Assembly (NCBI RefSeq): GCF_000152745.1
Contig: NZ_CH672428.1
Location: 1,567,251-1,631,250 of the forward strand
Direction of reading: 5' to 3'
DNA: 64,000 bases
Source: Oceanicaulis sp. HTCC2633
GTDB taxonomy: Bacteria > Pseudomonadota > Alphaproteobacteria > Caulobacterales > Maricaulaceae
Positions 18,479 through 27,345 of this stretch are shown here, in pieces; position 1 is the stretch's first letter, and each line of letters begins with the position of its first letter. Made by a program: the position numbers and the translations under genes. A model generated the notes under the pieces. It was not told the origin of the DNA, ran no database searches, and worked only from the letters and a program-made list of their open reading frames with translations.

Positions 18479-18958
18479 TCAGCCCGACTCGACCCGGTAG
18501 GTGATGCGGCACTGATCAGGCGCGACGACGCGTTCCCACACCCGCTGGCGCGGGGAAAGGATCTGAATGCGCATGGGCGCGCAGGCCCCAGAGGGATAGA
18601 TCCGGGCCGGGCCGAGAAATTGCGCGCTCCAGCCCTGGGGCAGGTCGACGGCGCGGGCGGGGCTGGCGCCCTCGGCCCATGTCATCATGGCCCCCGATGT
18701 ACGCGCCAGGGTGCGCTGATCCGTCAGCCAGACATTGACGGCGGCAAAGGCCTGGCGGGCCTGATGACGCTCCAGCAGTGCCGCCATGGAGGGAATGGAC
18801 ATGGAAATCGCCAGCGCCAGGATGGCGATGGCGATGAGCACTTCGAGCAGGGAATAGCCCGCCTGCTTGCGCGCGCGTGCTTCACATTTTGGCGGCGCCA
18901 ATCGCCCAGTCTCCGGCCTGAGGGGCGCGCGATGGCGCGCCCAGGCGCGCCGCGTCAT
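18479..18958 (-). CDS. gspH: Type II secretion minor pseudopilin GspH
   Basis: 159 residues from the ATG at 18958. A basic leader ends in the prepilin cleavage motif KQAG|YSLLEVLIAIAILALA with Glu at +5 of the mature protein, then one hydrophobic helix and a small globular domain. Length and position after gspG fit GspH. An upstream frame reaches 19024 but would overlap gspG; 18958 leaves a 40-base gap. The leader of about 35 residues is long for the family, so a start further in cannot be excluded. It is processed by the prepilin peptidase encoded at 25.5 kb. Confidence 0.85.
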   Translation of the reverse strand: MTRRAWARHRAPLRPETGRLAPPKCEARARKQAGYSLLEVLIAIAILALAISMSIPSMAALLERHQARQAFAAVNVWLTDQRTLARTSGAMMTWAEGASPARAVDLPQGWSAQFLGPARIYPSGACAPMRIQILSPRQRVWERVVAPDQCRITYRVESG

Positions 18959-18998
18959 GGATTGCGTCCGTGACCGCACGCCGTTGCGCCCGCTCGGG

Positions 18999-19508
18999 CT
19001 AACGCTGGGGTTCGATATCGGCATTCAGGCCTTCGCCGCCCAGCGCGCCGTCTGCGCCAAAGCTGTAGACGCGGCCGCGGCGGGAGAGATCGTCGCGCGC
19101 TTCATACTGGAACGGGGCGCCCCAGGGATCTTGCGGCAGGCCGCCATCCATATAGGGGCCATTCCAGTTGGCGCCGACATCGGCGCTAGGCGCGACCAGC
19201 AGACCCAGACCTTCATCCTGAGACGGATAACGCCCCAGATCGAGGCGCATCGTATCGAGCGCGGTTTCAACCATGCGAATCTGGGTGAGTGCGGCGGCCT
19301 GTTTGGAGCTGTCGAGTTGACCGAACAGGCGCGGGGCGACCAGGGCGGCCAGGGTGGCGATGATCGCCACGGCGATCAGCACTTCCATGAGGGAATACCC
19401 CGCCTGGGCGCGTTGGCGCGCCTTGGCCGGACGCGGGGCCAGCATGCGGGCCACACCGCGCGAGATGCGGGCAGATTGGCGTTTGGACCAATGATCGAGC
19501 TTGACCAT
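18999..19508 (-). CDS. gspG: Type II secretion major pseudopilin GspG
   Basis: 169 residues. The cleavage motif AQAG|YSLMEVLIAVAIIATLA has Glu at +5. The C-terminal domain shows hallmarks of GspG: DLGRYPSQDEGLGLL, NGPYMDGGLPQDPWGAPFQY and YSFGADGALGGEGLNADI, the last being the calcium-loop and end region. It is the main subunit of the periplasmic pseudopilus. It is the first gene of the leftward arm, and its start faces that of gspJ across about 110 bases, so both promoters must lie there. The N-terminal extension before the cleavage site is longer than usual. Confidence 0.95.
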   Translation of the reverse strand: MVKLDHWSKRQSARISRGVARMLAPRPAKARQRAQAGYSLMEVLIAVAIIATLAALVAPRLFGQLDSSKQAAALTQIRMVETALDTMRLDLGRYPSQDEGLGLLVAPSADVGANWNGPYMDGGLPQDPWGAPFQYEARDDLSRRGRVYSFGADGALGGEGLNADIEPQR

Positions 19509-19617
19509 GATGCTCCTCCCTCTGAATGCCCCCGATGGGGACGACCGCCCATACGGGCTTGCACAGCCGATAATTATTCGTCACTTACCATAGGGGCGAC
19601 AAGCCGACTAGGACAGC

Positions 19618-20265
19618 ATGACACGGGGATTCACCCTTCTTGAAACCTTGATTGCGCTTGTGATCGCCTCGATCACGGCGCTGGTGCTGCTGGAATCGCT
19701 GACCGCCATTGCGCGCACCACGGCGCGGGTGGATGAAGCGGCGGGCGATGCCCTGCGTCATGAGCTCACCACTACCGCCACCGAAGACGCGCTGGCCGCC
19801 GCGATTGCGGACTATCTTGATTCAGAGGGCGCCTTTGTGGGCGAAGCGCGCCGCCTGCGCGGGGTGACCAAGCGGCCCTTGCTGGCGCCCTATGGCGCGC
19901 CGCGCCCGTTCACGATGCAGATTGTCGAGGATGAGGATGGCGCAAGGCTGCGCTATCGGGAGCAGGCGCCCTCGCCCAATGATGCGGACGCCGCGCCATG
20001 GATTGAGGTGCTGAGTCTGGAAGGCGAGGATATCCACTTTCTTTACGCCTATCGGTCGCTGGACACACTTTATGCGGGCGAGCCGCCGGTGCGGTCGGAG
20101 ACCTGGCCGCCGGAAGAGCCGCTCAATCCCTTTTATGACTATTTCCGTCCGCCGCCGGACCTGGTGCTGATCGTGAATGCAGAGGGCGCGGTGCTGTGGG
20201 CGGTGGCCTCGGATGGCTGGCAGGCGCCGCCGCTGCGCCCCAGTGATCTGGAAGAGGCGCTATGA
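19618..20265 (+). CDS. gspJ: Type II secretion minor pseudopilin GspJ
   Basis: 215 residues with a very short leader, TRG|FTLLETLIALVIASITALVL, carrying Glu at +5. The length (~200), the globular domain and its place directly before gspK support GspJ, part of the tip complex with GspI, GspK and GspH. It overlaps gspK by 4 bases (ATGA). Sequence alone separates GspJ from GspH less firmly than the order does. It starts the eight-gene rightward arm of the T2SS. Confidence 0.85.
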   Translation: MTRGFTLLETLIALVIASITALVLLESLTAIARTTARVDEAAGDALRHELTTTATEDALAAAIADYLDSEGAFVGEARRLRGVTKRPLLAPYGAPRPFTMQIVEDEDGARLRYREQAPSPNDADAAPWIEVLSLEGEDIHFLYAYRSLDTLYAGEPPVRSETWPPEEPLNPFYDYFRPPPDLVLIVNAEGAVLWAVASDGWQAPPLRPSDLEEAL

Positions 20266-21302
20266 CCGGCCATGGCACGAATGCAACGCCGAGCGGGCAA
20301 GAGGGTTATGTTTTCCCCCTGGCCCTGTGGACTCTGGCGATCATCGCCGTGCTGCTGGGGGCGGCCTTTGCGGCGGTGTCGGCGGCGAACGCGACCTTCG
20401 CCCGGTTGCAGGACCGCGACCAGGCGCTGTCGGACTTTCAGATCGCGGAAACCCAGATGCTGGCGCTGCTGCTGACCGAGCCGATGGGGCTGTCCAATCT
20501 GCGGGTCGGGGGTCAACTCAATCTCGATCCGGTCAGCGGCGGCTTTGGCGAAGGCGGCGAAGCGGTGGCGGCCTATGGCGCGCCTTATCTCTTTGACGCC
20601 GCGCATGGCCCTGTGGTCGTGCGGCTTGTGGCCGTGAACGGGCTGATCGACCTGCAGGACGAGCCTGTAAGGGCCGCGCGCGCCCTGCTGATGGCGCAAG
20701 GACATGACCGCGCCGAGGCCGAGCAGCTGGCCGCGCGCCTGGGCGATTTCATCGATCAGGATGATCTACGGCGACTGGGCGGGGCCGAGGCGGATGACTA
20801 TCCCGACGGCCAGGCGCCCCGCAACGCGCCGCTGAGCACGGCGTCTGAAGCGTGTGGCGCCTTGGGCTGGGCGGAAACCGTGTCGCTGTGCGCCGATCCG
20901 CGGCTTCTGGACCTTTACGCCTTTGCCGGAGGGGCCAATGCGATGACCTCGCGCCTGGCGCCGAACCATCTGCTAATGCGCCTGCTGGACGATGAGACCG
21001 CTGTACGCCGGGCCCGGGATGCGCTTGACGATCGGAACGCTCTCGTGCGCTTTAGCGATCTGGGGATTGAGGGACTTGAAGGGCTTGAAGAGAATTCGGC
21101 GCTGCCCGGGCCGAGCTTTCTCATCATTACACACAGGCCGAACGCCGCCTTTATTCAGGTGACGCGTATCGACCTGACCATGGCGAGCTATTACAAGCCC
21201 TATGATGTTGTGTTCACGCATGTCATTGGCGGCCAGACGATAGAGGGGGTTTTCAATGTCGAACTTGACGACACGCTTGCCAGACTTCCTCAGGCCGGTT
21301 GA
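20262..21302 (+). CDS. gspK: Type II secretion minor pseudopilin GspK
   Basis: 346 residues, the largest pseudopilin. The leader ends in EG|YVFPLALWTLAIIAVLL. The usual +5 glutamate is absent, which is normal for GspK, the tip subunit. The large domain includes LIDLQDEPVRAARALL, the helix-hairpin region typical of GspK, and FIDQDDLRRLGGAEADDY. It overlaps gspJ by 4 bases and the following gspL-like gene by 47 bases, so this arm is strongly coupled. Confidence 0.92.
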   Translation: MTGHGTNATPSGQEGYVFPLALWTLAIIAVLLGAAFAAVSAANATFARLQDRDQALSDFQIAETQMLALLLTEPMGLSNLRVGGQLNLDPVSGGFGEGGEAVAAYGAPYLFDAAHGPVVVRLVAVNGLIDLQDEPVRAARALLMAQGHDRAEAEQLAARLGDFIDQDDLRRLGGAEADDYPDGQAPRNAPLSTASEACGALGWAETVSLCADPRLLDLYAFAGGANAMTSRLAPNHLLMRLLDDETAVRRARDALDDRNALVRFSDLGIEGLEGLEENSALPGPSFLIITHRPNAAFIQVTRIDLTMASYYKPYDVVFTHVIGGQTIEGVFNVELDDTLARLPQAG

Positions 21303-22332
21303 CCGCCTGGTCACGCCTGAAGGCGTCGCGCCGCGCGCATCGCGCGATCTGCTGCGCGCCATTGTGTGTGGTGAACGTTATGTGGTCAGCCGCTCGCTGC
21401 TGCATTTCGAGCGCATAGAGCGCCCCGCCGGCGAGCTGGACCAACGCATCCGCAACGCCGTCAAGCTCGCCGCCCGCACACGCGCGCCGTACAATAATCC
21501 CGGCCTCGACATCCATTGGAGCACACGCCATGCGCTGGTCTGGTCCTGGGATCAGGACCGGCTGCAGCAGATGGGACTAAAGCCTGGCGCCTGGATCCGC
21601 CCCGAACCTATGATGACCGCCTATCGCGATCTGGAGGACGGGTTTCATCTTCGCCAGCTGCGCGATGGATATGAAGGCTTCGTCATCCAGAACCAGGATC
21701 TGGTCGCCAGTCGCTTCTGGCGTCATGAGCCGTCTGTTTTGGATCTTGAGATGTTCCAGCGCAGCTGCCGCACCACTCATGACGACGCCTCGCGCCAGAG
21801 CCTTGATTCCCTGAGCCTGCTGCGCGCTGAAACCGAGAAATGGGCGTCACGACTAACGCCGCTTCAGATTTCGCTGATCGGGCTGCTCGTGCTCGGCGTC
21901 CCGCTGCTGTATCAGGCCGGGATCTATCTGAGGCTGAACCTTGAACTGCAGGGCAGCCGCCAGGAATTGACGGCGGTCGTGCAAGAGAGCGCCACGCAGT
22001 TTGAAGCCCTGAGGACCTACCAGAACAATCTGGCCCAGCTTGAGGAGTACAGCGACGTCCTCAACCTCGTGCATCCGTTATTGCCCGCAGCCGAACTTGC
22101 AGAAACCGCCCAGACCATTGGCGGCGAGCTGTCACGCTTCCGCGTCACGCAGAACGGTGTCGAGGCGGAATTGCGCGCACCTGACTCCTCTGATCCGGCT
22201 GAGATCGTGCGACTGGTCGAAGCCAGTCAAAGCATGACAGGCGTATCCATTAGCCGGACCCGAGCCCAGAATATGTGGGCTATCACAGCCGAGCTCGAGA
22301 CCCCAGCTGTGATTGACGGAAACTCCCGATGA
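21256..22332 (+). CDS. gspL: Type II secretion assembly protein GspL-like
   Basis: 358 residues. The cytoplasmic N-terminal part (~210 residues) is diverged; one transmembrane helix lies at about 212-234 (ISLIGLLVLGVPLLYQAGIY). A periplasmic part with a short coiled coil (SRQELTAVVQESATQFEAL) and a ferredoxin-like end follows. This is the topology of GspL, which links GspE to the platform. The actin-like signatures of the N-terminus are not recognisable to me, so the call rests on topology and position between gspK and gspM. It overlaps gspK by 47 bases and gspM by 4. Confidence 0.72.
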   Translation: MSNLTTRLPDFLRPVDRLVTPEGVAPRASRDLLRAIVCGERYVVSRSLLHFERIERPAGELDQRIRNAVKLAARTRAPYNNPGLDIHWSTRHALVWSWDQDRLQQMGLKPGAWIRPEPMMTAYRDLEDGFHLRQLRDGYEGFVIQNQDLVASRFWRHEPSVLDLEMFQRSCRTTHDDASRQSLDSLSLLRAETEKWASRLTPLQISLIGLLVLGVPLLYQAGIYLRLNLELQGSRQELTAVVQESATQFEALRTYQNNLAQLEEYSDVLNLVHPLLPAAELAETAQTIGGELSRFRVTQNGVEAELRAPDSSDPAEIVRLVEASQSMTGVSISRTRAQNMWAITAELETPAVIDGNSR

Positions 22333-22898
22333 CCCAAACCGCGACCCTTGCAGAGCGCATGCGATCTACGCTCACGCCCAGGGCCCAGCTCGGCCTGATC
22401 GCCCTGGTCGCGCTGCTCGCGCTAGTGGCGCTGCTGGAGCTCAGCTCTCGAAACGAGCAACTGCGTCGGGACACCCTCACCGTTCGGACCGAGTATGCCG
22501 GTCGGCTCGCCGCTCTGGAGCAGCGTGACTGGACACAGGTGCTGAACAGCGCCGCCTCGGAATTGACCACCGTCGAAGATCGGTTCTGGAGGGCTGAAAC
22601 CACAGGCTTGGCCAGTGCTGAGATCCTCGGCGCCGTTGAAGCCGCAGCCCGGCGCGCCGAGCTTAGCGCACCGCGCGTCAGCGTCCTTCGCAGCGACCTT
22701 GTAGGCAGCGACGTGATCTTGTTTGAAGTTGAGGTGACCGCGCGCAGCAATAACGGTCGATTTGCAACTTTCCTGGAAGCCTTGGTTGAATCCGAAGGTC
22801 TGCTTCAACCCTCCGAACTGGAGTGGCAGGGCCAGAACCGTCCCGTGACCGTTCGCCTTGTTGCACCCGCCCTGGTCGAAGTAGGGGATCGCTCATGA
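22329..22898 (+). CDS. gspM: Type II secretion assembly protein GspM-like
   Basis: 189 residues. A short basic N-terminus, one membrane helix (about 20-40, LGLIALVALLALVALLEL), a coiled coil and a periplasmic ferredoxin-like domain ending in VRLVAPALVEV match GspM in layout and length. Sequence identity to known GspM is too low to judge by eye; the order gspK-L-M supports it. It overlaps gspL (4 bases) and the next gene (ATGA, 4 bases). It would stabilise GspL at the inner membrane. Confidence 0.7.
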   Translation: MTQTATLAERMRSTLTPRAQLGLIALVALLALVALLELSSRNEQLRRDTLTVRTEYAGRLAALEQRDWTQVLNSAASELTTVEDRFWRAETTGLASAEILGAVEAAARRAELSAPRVSVLRSDLVGSDVILFEVEVTARSNNGRFATFLEALVESEGLLQPSELEWQGQNRPVTVRLVAPALVEVGDRS

Positions 22899-23404
22899 CG
22901 CTGACCGCCCTCAGACTGATCGGAATCAGCCTGTCGGGTCTGGCGGCCCTGATAGTCGGGCTATCGCTCACTGGCCTGCCCTCCGCATCAAGCCCGACAG
23001 CTTCCACCCGGCCGCTCTCGACCTTCTCCTCGCCAGATCAGGCCGATGTGAGGGACTATGTTGTGCGGCTTGGACGGACCGGCTTCTTTCCAGCCGCCAC
23101 CCCTCTCGATACAGAAGCCGCTTCCGCCACTCTTGCTAATGCTAATGCCACCGCTGAAGCCTCTCCGGTTTCCGCACAAGATGCTGCAGCCTCCTCCCGA
23201 CCCGTGATACACGCTCTCGTGCTCAGAGAGGCGCAATGGAGACTTTACGCCAATGATGAAGAAGCGCTGATTTCAGTCTTTTCACCGGGCGAAGAGTTGT
23301 TTGATGGTTGGCGGATTACTGAAATCACACCACGTACCTTGCATCTGGAACGTGACGGACAGAGCCAGACAATTGATGTTTTCAGACCGGTTCAAGAGGG
23401 GTAG
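22895..23404 (+). CDS. gspC: GspC-like inner-membrane T2SS protein
   Basis: 169 residues from the ATG at 22895, which overlaps the gspM stop; a frame from 22823 exists but lacks support. An N-terminal membrane helix (ALRLIGISLSGLAALIVGLS) is followed by a Pro/Ser/Ala/Thr-rich linker. A small beta domain (QWRLYANDEEALISVF, GWRITEITPRTLHLE) resembles the homology-region domain of GspC that contacts the secretin. No PDZ domain is present, so this is a short GspC; a GspN-like protein is an alternative. It is followed 4 bases later by gspD, which supports GspC. Confidence 0.62.
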   Translation: MTLTALRLIGISLSGLAALIVGLSLTGLPSASSPTASTRPLSTFSSPDQADVRDYVVRLGRTGFFPAATPLDTEAASATLANANATAEASPVSAQDAAASSRPVIHALVLREAQWRLYANDEEALISVFSPGEELFDGWRITEITPRTLHLERDGQSQTIDVFRPVQEG

Positions 23405-23408
23405 CTCG

Positions 23409-25523
23409 ATGCAAATCAAGCGTCTTAGCGTCAGCGCGCTTAGCTGTGTGGCCTTATCGGGCTGCGCCCTGAGCTCTTACGCACCGGAATCGCGTCTTGG
23501 CCCGACCCTGGAAGCCCGCGTACAAGAGATTGACGGCTCTGCAGCCTCAAGCTCCGCTCCTGTTGAGTCCTCCGCGCCCCAACAGTCTCTCGAAGAGGAT
23601 CTGGTCTCAGCGCCTCGCACTGTGCCAGGACAAACAGGCAGCTCATCGGACTTGATGCTCACGGATTCTCTGGCGCTCCGGGGGCCCAGCATCAACGCCA
23701 CTTTGCCGGCCCAGCCCCTGCCTTCATTTCTGGACACCGTGCTGGGCGAAATCCTCGAGATTCCCTATGCACTCGGTCCGGGCGTCTCTGATAGGGACGA
23801 TATCGTTACACTTCGCAGCGTCGAAGACATGTCCCCTCAAACATTTTTCACACTGTTTGAGACCGCCATTGGCGAATATGGACTGGCTGTGGAAACCCAT
23901 GACAACATGGTCGTCGTAGTTGAGAGAAGCGACCTGCGCAGCGCCATGCCGCAAATCATCCAGGCGCGCGCTCGATCCAGTGTCGCATCCCAGCTGAGGC
24001 CCGTGATTCAGTTTGTGGAATTTGATTATGCCGACGCCGCAGTTATAGAAGCCGTCGTTCGGCAAGTCTTCCCTGATACCCAAGGGCTAGGAATACAGAC
24101 GCGACGTGACATCAACTCGATGACGCTCACGGGCCTGTCAGATATCGTAAACAGCGCTAATCGCCTGATCGAACAGCTTGATAGACCTCGGTTTGCAGGC
24201 GCTACCGCCGTCGCGCTATCGCCGCGCAACTGGGAAGCGGCCGAGCTGGCTCAGACACTCACGGATATCCTGTCTCTGGAAGGCTTCCAGATCGGCTTAG
24301 GAGGACGTCAGCCGCGGCCTCTGACTTTGCTTCCCCTTGAGCAGACCAACCAGATCCTGGTTTTTGCGAAGAACGAGGACAGCCTGGGTCACCTTATCGC
24401 AACAGCCCGACGGCTTGAAGAAGCTGCCGAACATGAAGATGTGACCCGTTCCTATGTGTACCAGGTTCGCAATACGGACGCAGAGGAGCTGGCGAACATC
24501 ATCCGGACGGTCTTGGGTGAAACGGGGCGCTCCTCCTCGACCGGCGCAGAAACAACGGCCGGCGAGACTGCTGGCGCTTCCAGCGCCGTGTCATCCCGGC
24601 TCGCAGTCGATACATTTGGCAACAGGCTCATCTTCACCGGTAACCGGAATGAATATGACAATCTGGCGCGTCTTCTCGGTCAGTTGGATACTCCCGTATC
24701 CGAAGTCCTCGTGGAGGTGACGATTGCTGAGGTCATCTTCAGTGATACGACTCGTCTTGGCGTCGAATTCTTCTTGAACACACTTGGCGGAGACGTTCAG
24801 GTTGGAACGTCTGATGGCCTAGGCCTGTCATCTGGCGGTTTGTCAGCAATCGTAGACGCTGGACAACTGGATATTGAAGCCGCCGCCAGGTCCACAAACT
24901 CAAACATCAATGTCTTGTCCACGCCTCGTATAGTCGCGCGCTCTGGAGAATCTGCGGAAGTACAGGTAGGCACCGATGTGCCGATCATTACATCGCAGCG
25001 TGCCGCCAATACTCAGGATTCCGGCTCTACCGACATCCTTCAATCCGTCAGCTATCGATCCACAGGTGTATTGCTGACCGTTGAGCCAAGAGTCTACAGC
25101 AACAACCGGATCGATTTGACGATCATGCAGGAAGTCAGCTCGGCTGACGACAACCCTAACCAAGCTATCGCGAGCCCTATCATTTCCAATCGCCGGATGA
25201 CGTCTTCAATTACACTCCAGGATGGCCAGACTGCGGTCCTCGGAGGGCTGATGAGTGAAACCGTCAACCGAGGATCAACGGGCGTGCCCCTGGTTCAGGA
25301 CATTCCTGTTTTGGGCAATATCTTCAAGACGGAAACCTTCAGCAACGATCAAAGGGTGCTGCTTGTCCTTGTGACGCCGTATATCTTGAATGATCGTAAC
25401 GATCGCCAGGAAATCGTGGATGTTTTCCAAGGAGAGGTGAATGATGCATTCGTATCGCGCCTCGGCCCTGGCGCAACCTTCTTCAGGCGAAGCCAACCCA
25501 TTCAACTTGGTCGTGATGAATAA
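23409..25523 (+). CDS. gspD: Type II secretion secretin GspD (lipoprotein)
   Basis: 704 residues from the ATG at 23409. The upstream frame to 23301 lies within gspC; AGAGGGG precedes this ATG. The N-terminus has a lipobox (SGC, residues ~17-19 of MQIKRLSVSALSCVALSGC), so it may reach the outer membrane as a lipoprotein. N0-N3-type domains follow (FVEFDYADAAVIEAVVRQVF, YVYQVRNTDAEELANIIRTV). The secretin core has VEVTIAEVIFSD, VPIITSQ, VLLTVEPRVY and the end motif DGQTAVLGGLMSE with VPLVQDIPVLGNIFK. It forms the outer-membrane channel of the T2SS. No separate pilotin gene is visible nearby. Confidence 0.96.
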   Translation: MQIKRLSVSALSCVALSGCALSSYAPESRLGPTLEARVQEIDGSAASSSAPVESSAPQQSLEEDLVSAPRTVPGQTGSSSDLMLTDSLALRGPSINATLPAQPLPSFLDTVLGEILEIPYALGPGVSDRDDIVTLRSVEDMSPQTFFTLFETAIGEYGLAVETHDNMVVVVERSDLRSAMPQIIQARARSSVASQLRPVIQFVEFDYADAAVIEAVVRQVFPDTQGLGIQTRRDINSMTLTGLSDIVNSANRLIEQLDRPRFAGATAVALSPRNWEAAELAQTLTDILSLEGFQIGLGGRQPRPLTLLPLEQTNQILVFAKNEDSLGHLIATARRLEEAAEHEDVTRSYVYQVRNTDAEELANIIRTVLGETGRSSSTGAETTAGETAGASSAVSSRLAVDTFGNRLIFTGNRNEYDNLARLLGQLDTPVSEVLVEVTIAEVIFSDTTRLGVEFFLNTLGGDVQVGTSDGLGLSSGGLSAIVDAGQLDIEAAARSTNSNINVLSTPRIVARSGESAEVQVGTDVPIITSQRAANTQDSGSTDILQSVSYRSTGVLLTVEPRVYSNNRIDLTIMQEVSSADDNPNQAIASPIISNRRMTSSITLQDGQTAVLGGLMSETVNRGSTGVPLVQDIPVLGNIFKTETFSNDQRVLLVLVTPYILNDRNDRQEIVDVFQGEVNDAFVSRLGPGATFFRRSQPIQLGRDE

Positions 25524-25544
25524 CCAGCCCCATCACAGCCTGCA

Positions 25545-26153
25545 TTGACCTGGAAAATTCGCGTGGCTCGCACTCAATACGGGCTCGCGTCCGAAAGGCT
25601 TGGCATGACGGGCACAAGACAGTTCGGCGGATCTTTTTTTCCGGCCGTGTGCTACGGCATAGCCGCCTTAATGCTTGTCTTGTTTTACTATCGACACCCA
25701 GGCGCCAATGCGCCCACAGACAGCGTTTATGGTTATGTATTGTTTGGAATAAACTGCTTTTTCTCTGCGCGAATTGCTATTTCTGACGCCCGCACTCTAA
25801 AAATTCCATTTCTGCACCTTGGCGTCATCGGTCTTACCGCAATATTTGTGGCTGCGATTTCACAGACCCTATTACCTAGCTTCCTTGCAGCAGCATCAGC
25901 CGCAATCACGCTCCTGACTGCAAGACAATTGACGACTTATATGACCGGGAAACCATCAATAGGCATTGGCGATATAATGCTGTCGTTCTGCCTAGGGTTT
26001 TGGCTGACCCCTGCAACACTCCCCTTCGCACTTATTGTGGCTATTACTGTTACGGCGCTATTCAGGTTAATCTTGGACTTCAGACTGGGCTCCAGAATAC
26101 CCTTTGCTCCAGGCATAGCCCTTGGTTTTTGCCTTGTTGCAGCCATTGGATAG
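25545..26153 (+). CDS. gspO: Prepilin peptidase GspO, short form
   Basis: Up to 202 residues from a TTG at 25545; the ATG at 25605 gives 182 residues and is equally plausible. Several membrane helices are visible. The two catalytic aspartates of the A24 family are the Asp in SDARTLKIP and the one in GIGDIMLS (GxGD motif). The N-terminal methylase domain and its zinc cysteines, present in most T2SS prepilin peptidases, are missing. It thus resembles the short CpaA/TadV-type peptidases in size, but sits inside the gsp operon. It should cleave the five pseudopilins; N-methylation would need another enzyme or not occur. Confidence 0.82.
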   Translation: MTWKIRVARTQYGLASERLGMTGTRQFGGSFFPAVCYGIAALMLVLFYYRHPGANAPTDSVYGYVLFGINCFFSARIAISDARTLKIPFLHLGVIGLTAIFVAAISQTLLPSFLAAASAAITLLTARQLTTYMTGKPSIGIGDIMLSFCLGFWLTPATLPFALIVAITVTALFRLILDFRLGSRIPFAPGIALGFCLVAAIG

Positions 26154-26162
26154 AATATCAAA

Positions 26163-26594
26163 ATGAGAGAATTGAGGACCCTATCCGCGGATGGATTCAG
26201 CGTAATCGAGGCGCTAGCGGCTACAGCCTTGCTCGTTATCGCCCTCAGTCCTGTCTATAGCATGCTGCAACAATTATCAGATGCCGCTACACGGTCCATG
26301 CACTTAACGGATGCGGCGCACCAATATCGACTGATCTGCGCCCTCATCAAGACAGGTGACAACCCACCTGAAAATCTCAATGGATGGCAGGTTAGTATTG
26401 AGAGAAGCTCAAACCCCACAATCGACAGAAGCATAGTAGATGGGTATCTTGGCGCGGATTTTTTTAGCGTGACACAAGTCAGCTATCAAATCAGCCTTGA
26501 GAAGGACAACTTTCGGTACAACAACCAACTATCAGAGTTGGAACTAACGCCGATCTATGAAACTCCCGAAGATGCCATTTTTAGTCGCTTCTAG
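26163..26594 (+). CDS. gspI: Type II secretion minor pseudopilin GspI-like
   Basis: 143 residues. The leader ends with DG|FSVIEALAATALLVIALSPV, carrying Glu at +5, and the size fits GspI, the one tip-complex pseudopilin otherwise missing from the locus. The C-terminal domain is diverged and the gene is AT-richer than the other gsp genes. It is the last gene of the rightward arm, separated from the peptidase gene by 9 bases, and ends 3 bases before a convergent FkbM gene. GspH-like identity is a weaker alternative. Confidence 0.78.
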   Translation: MRELRTLSADGFSVIEALAATALLVIALSPVYSMLQQLSDAATRSMHLTDAAHQYRLICALIKTGDNPPENLNGWQVSIERSSNPTIDRSIVDGYLGADFFSVTQVSYQISLEKDNFRYNNQLSELELTPIYETPEDAIFSRF

Positions 26595-26597
26595 CCC

Positions 26598-27332
26598 TTA
26601 AAAGATACTATACTTTCTAGGATCAAAGCCTTCATCTTCTATAATTTCAAATTTTTCCGCAAATAGTTCTTTTCTAATAAAAATTATATCGCACTGCCAA
26701 AGCGCTTCATCGTAATAGCAAGGCTCGACGATATCAAAAACCACAAAACCCCGATCCTGCATCAAACTCACGATAGACACTAAGCGTGTCGATGTTGTTT
26801 CGACCATCACAACAGAACACTTCTCAACAAAACCTGTTGCGCCCAAAATAACACTTTCTTCGTTTCCATCAGTGTCAACTTTTAGAAAGGCATTGTGGTA
26901 ATTGAATTGACCCTCAAAATAATGGTCGAGAGATACGGTCTTGATATTGTTTTCAGGGCATGAAGCATTCCCAAGAATAAACCTTGCACTTGATCCATTA
27001 TCGCCAGCACCACCTGTGCAGTACATATGCCCTAGCTGATCCTGCAGACCTACGGCTACATTGATGACTTCATGCCTGATATGGCGGTAAGACTGACTTA
27101 TCGCAGGGTTACATTCCAGCACAGGCTCAAACAAGTAGTGGTGCAATTCCGGGAATGAATCGATCAGCTCTCTTGTTCCCTGCAAGACACCCACATCGAC
27201 AATACAGTCAACAGGAACACCCCTGCTTTTTAATGCACTAAAAGCTGCATTCTTTCTTGGCTCGCGCTTATTTTTTCCCATTATCAAAGCGCAAATATAC
27301 ACCCGAATTTTGTTTTTAATTAATTTTATCAT
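26598..27332 (-). CDS. FkbM-family methyltransferase
   Basis: 244 residues. CIVDVGVLQGTRELID is the SAM-binding start of the family, YLFEPVLECN the acidic strand, and FLKVDTDGNEESVILGA the FkbM signature. Length is normal. It lies 13 bases after the Wzt ATPase gene on the same strand, so Wzm, Wzt and this enzyme form one operon. That placement suggests it methylates the exported glycan, possibly the chain end. AGGG lies about 11 bases before the ATG. The gene is AT-rich compared with the gsp and cys genes. Confidence 0.88.
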   Translation of the reverse strand: MIKLIKNKIRVYICALIMGKNKREPRKNAAFSALKSRGVPVDCIVDVGVLQGTRELIDSFPELHHYLFEPVLECNPAISQSYRHIRHEVINVAVGLQDQLGHMYCTGGAGDNGSSARFILGNASCPENNIKTVSLDHYFEGQFNYHNAFLKVDTDGNEESVILGATGFVEKCSVVMVETTSTRLVSIVSLMQDRGFVVFDIVEPCYYDEALWQCDIIFIRKELFAEKFEIIEDEGFDPRKYSIF

Positions 27333-27345
27333 GCAAAAATGCGCC

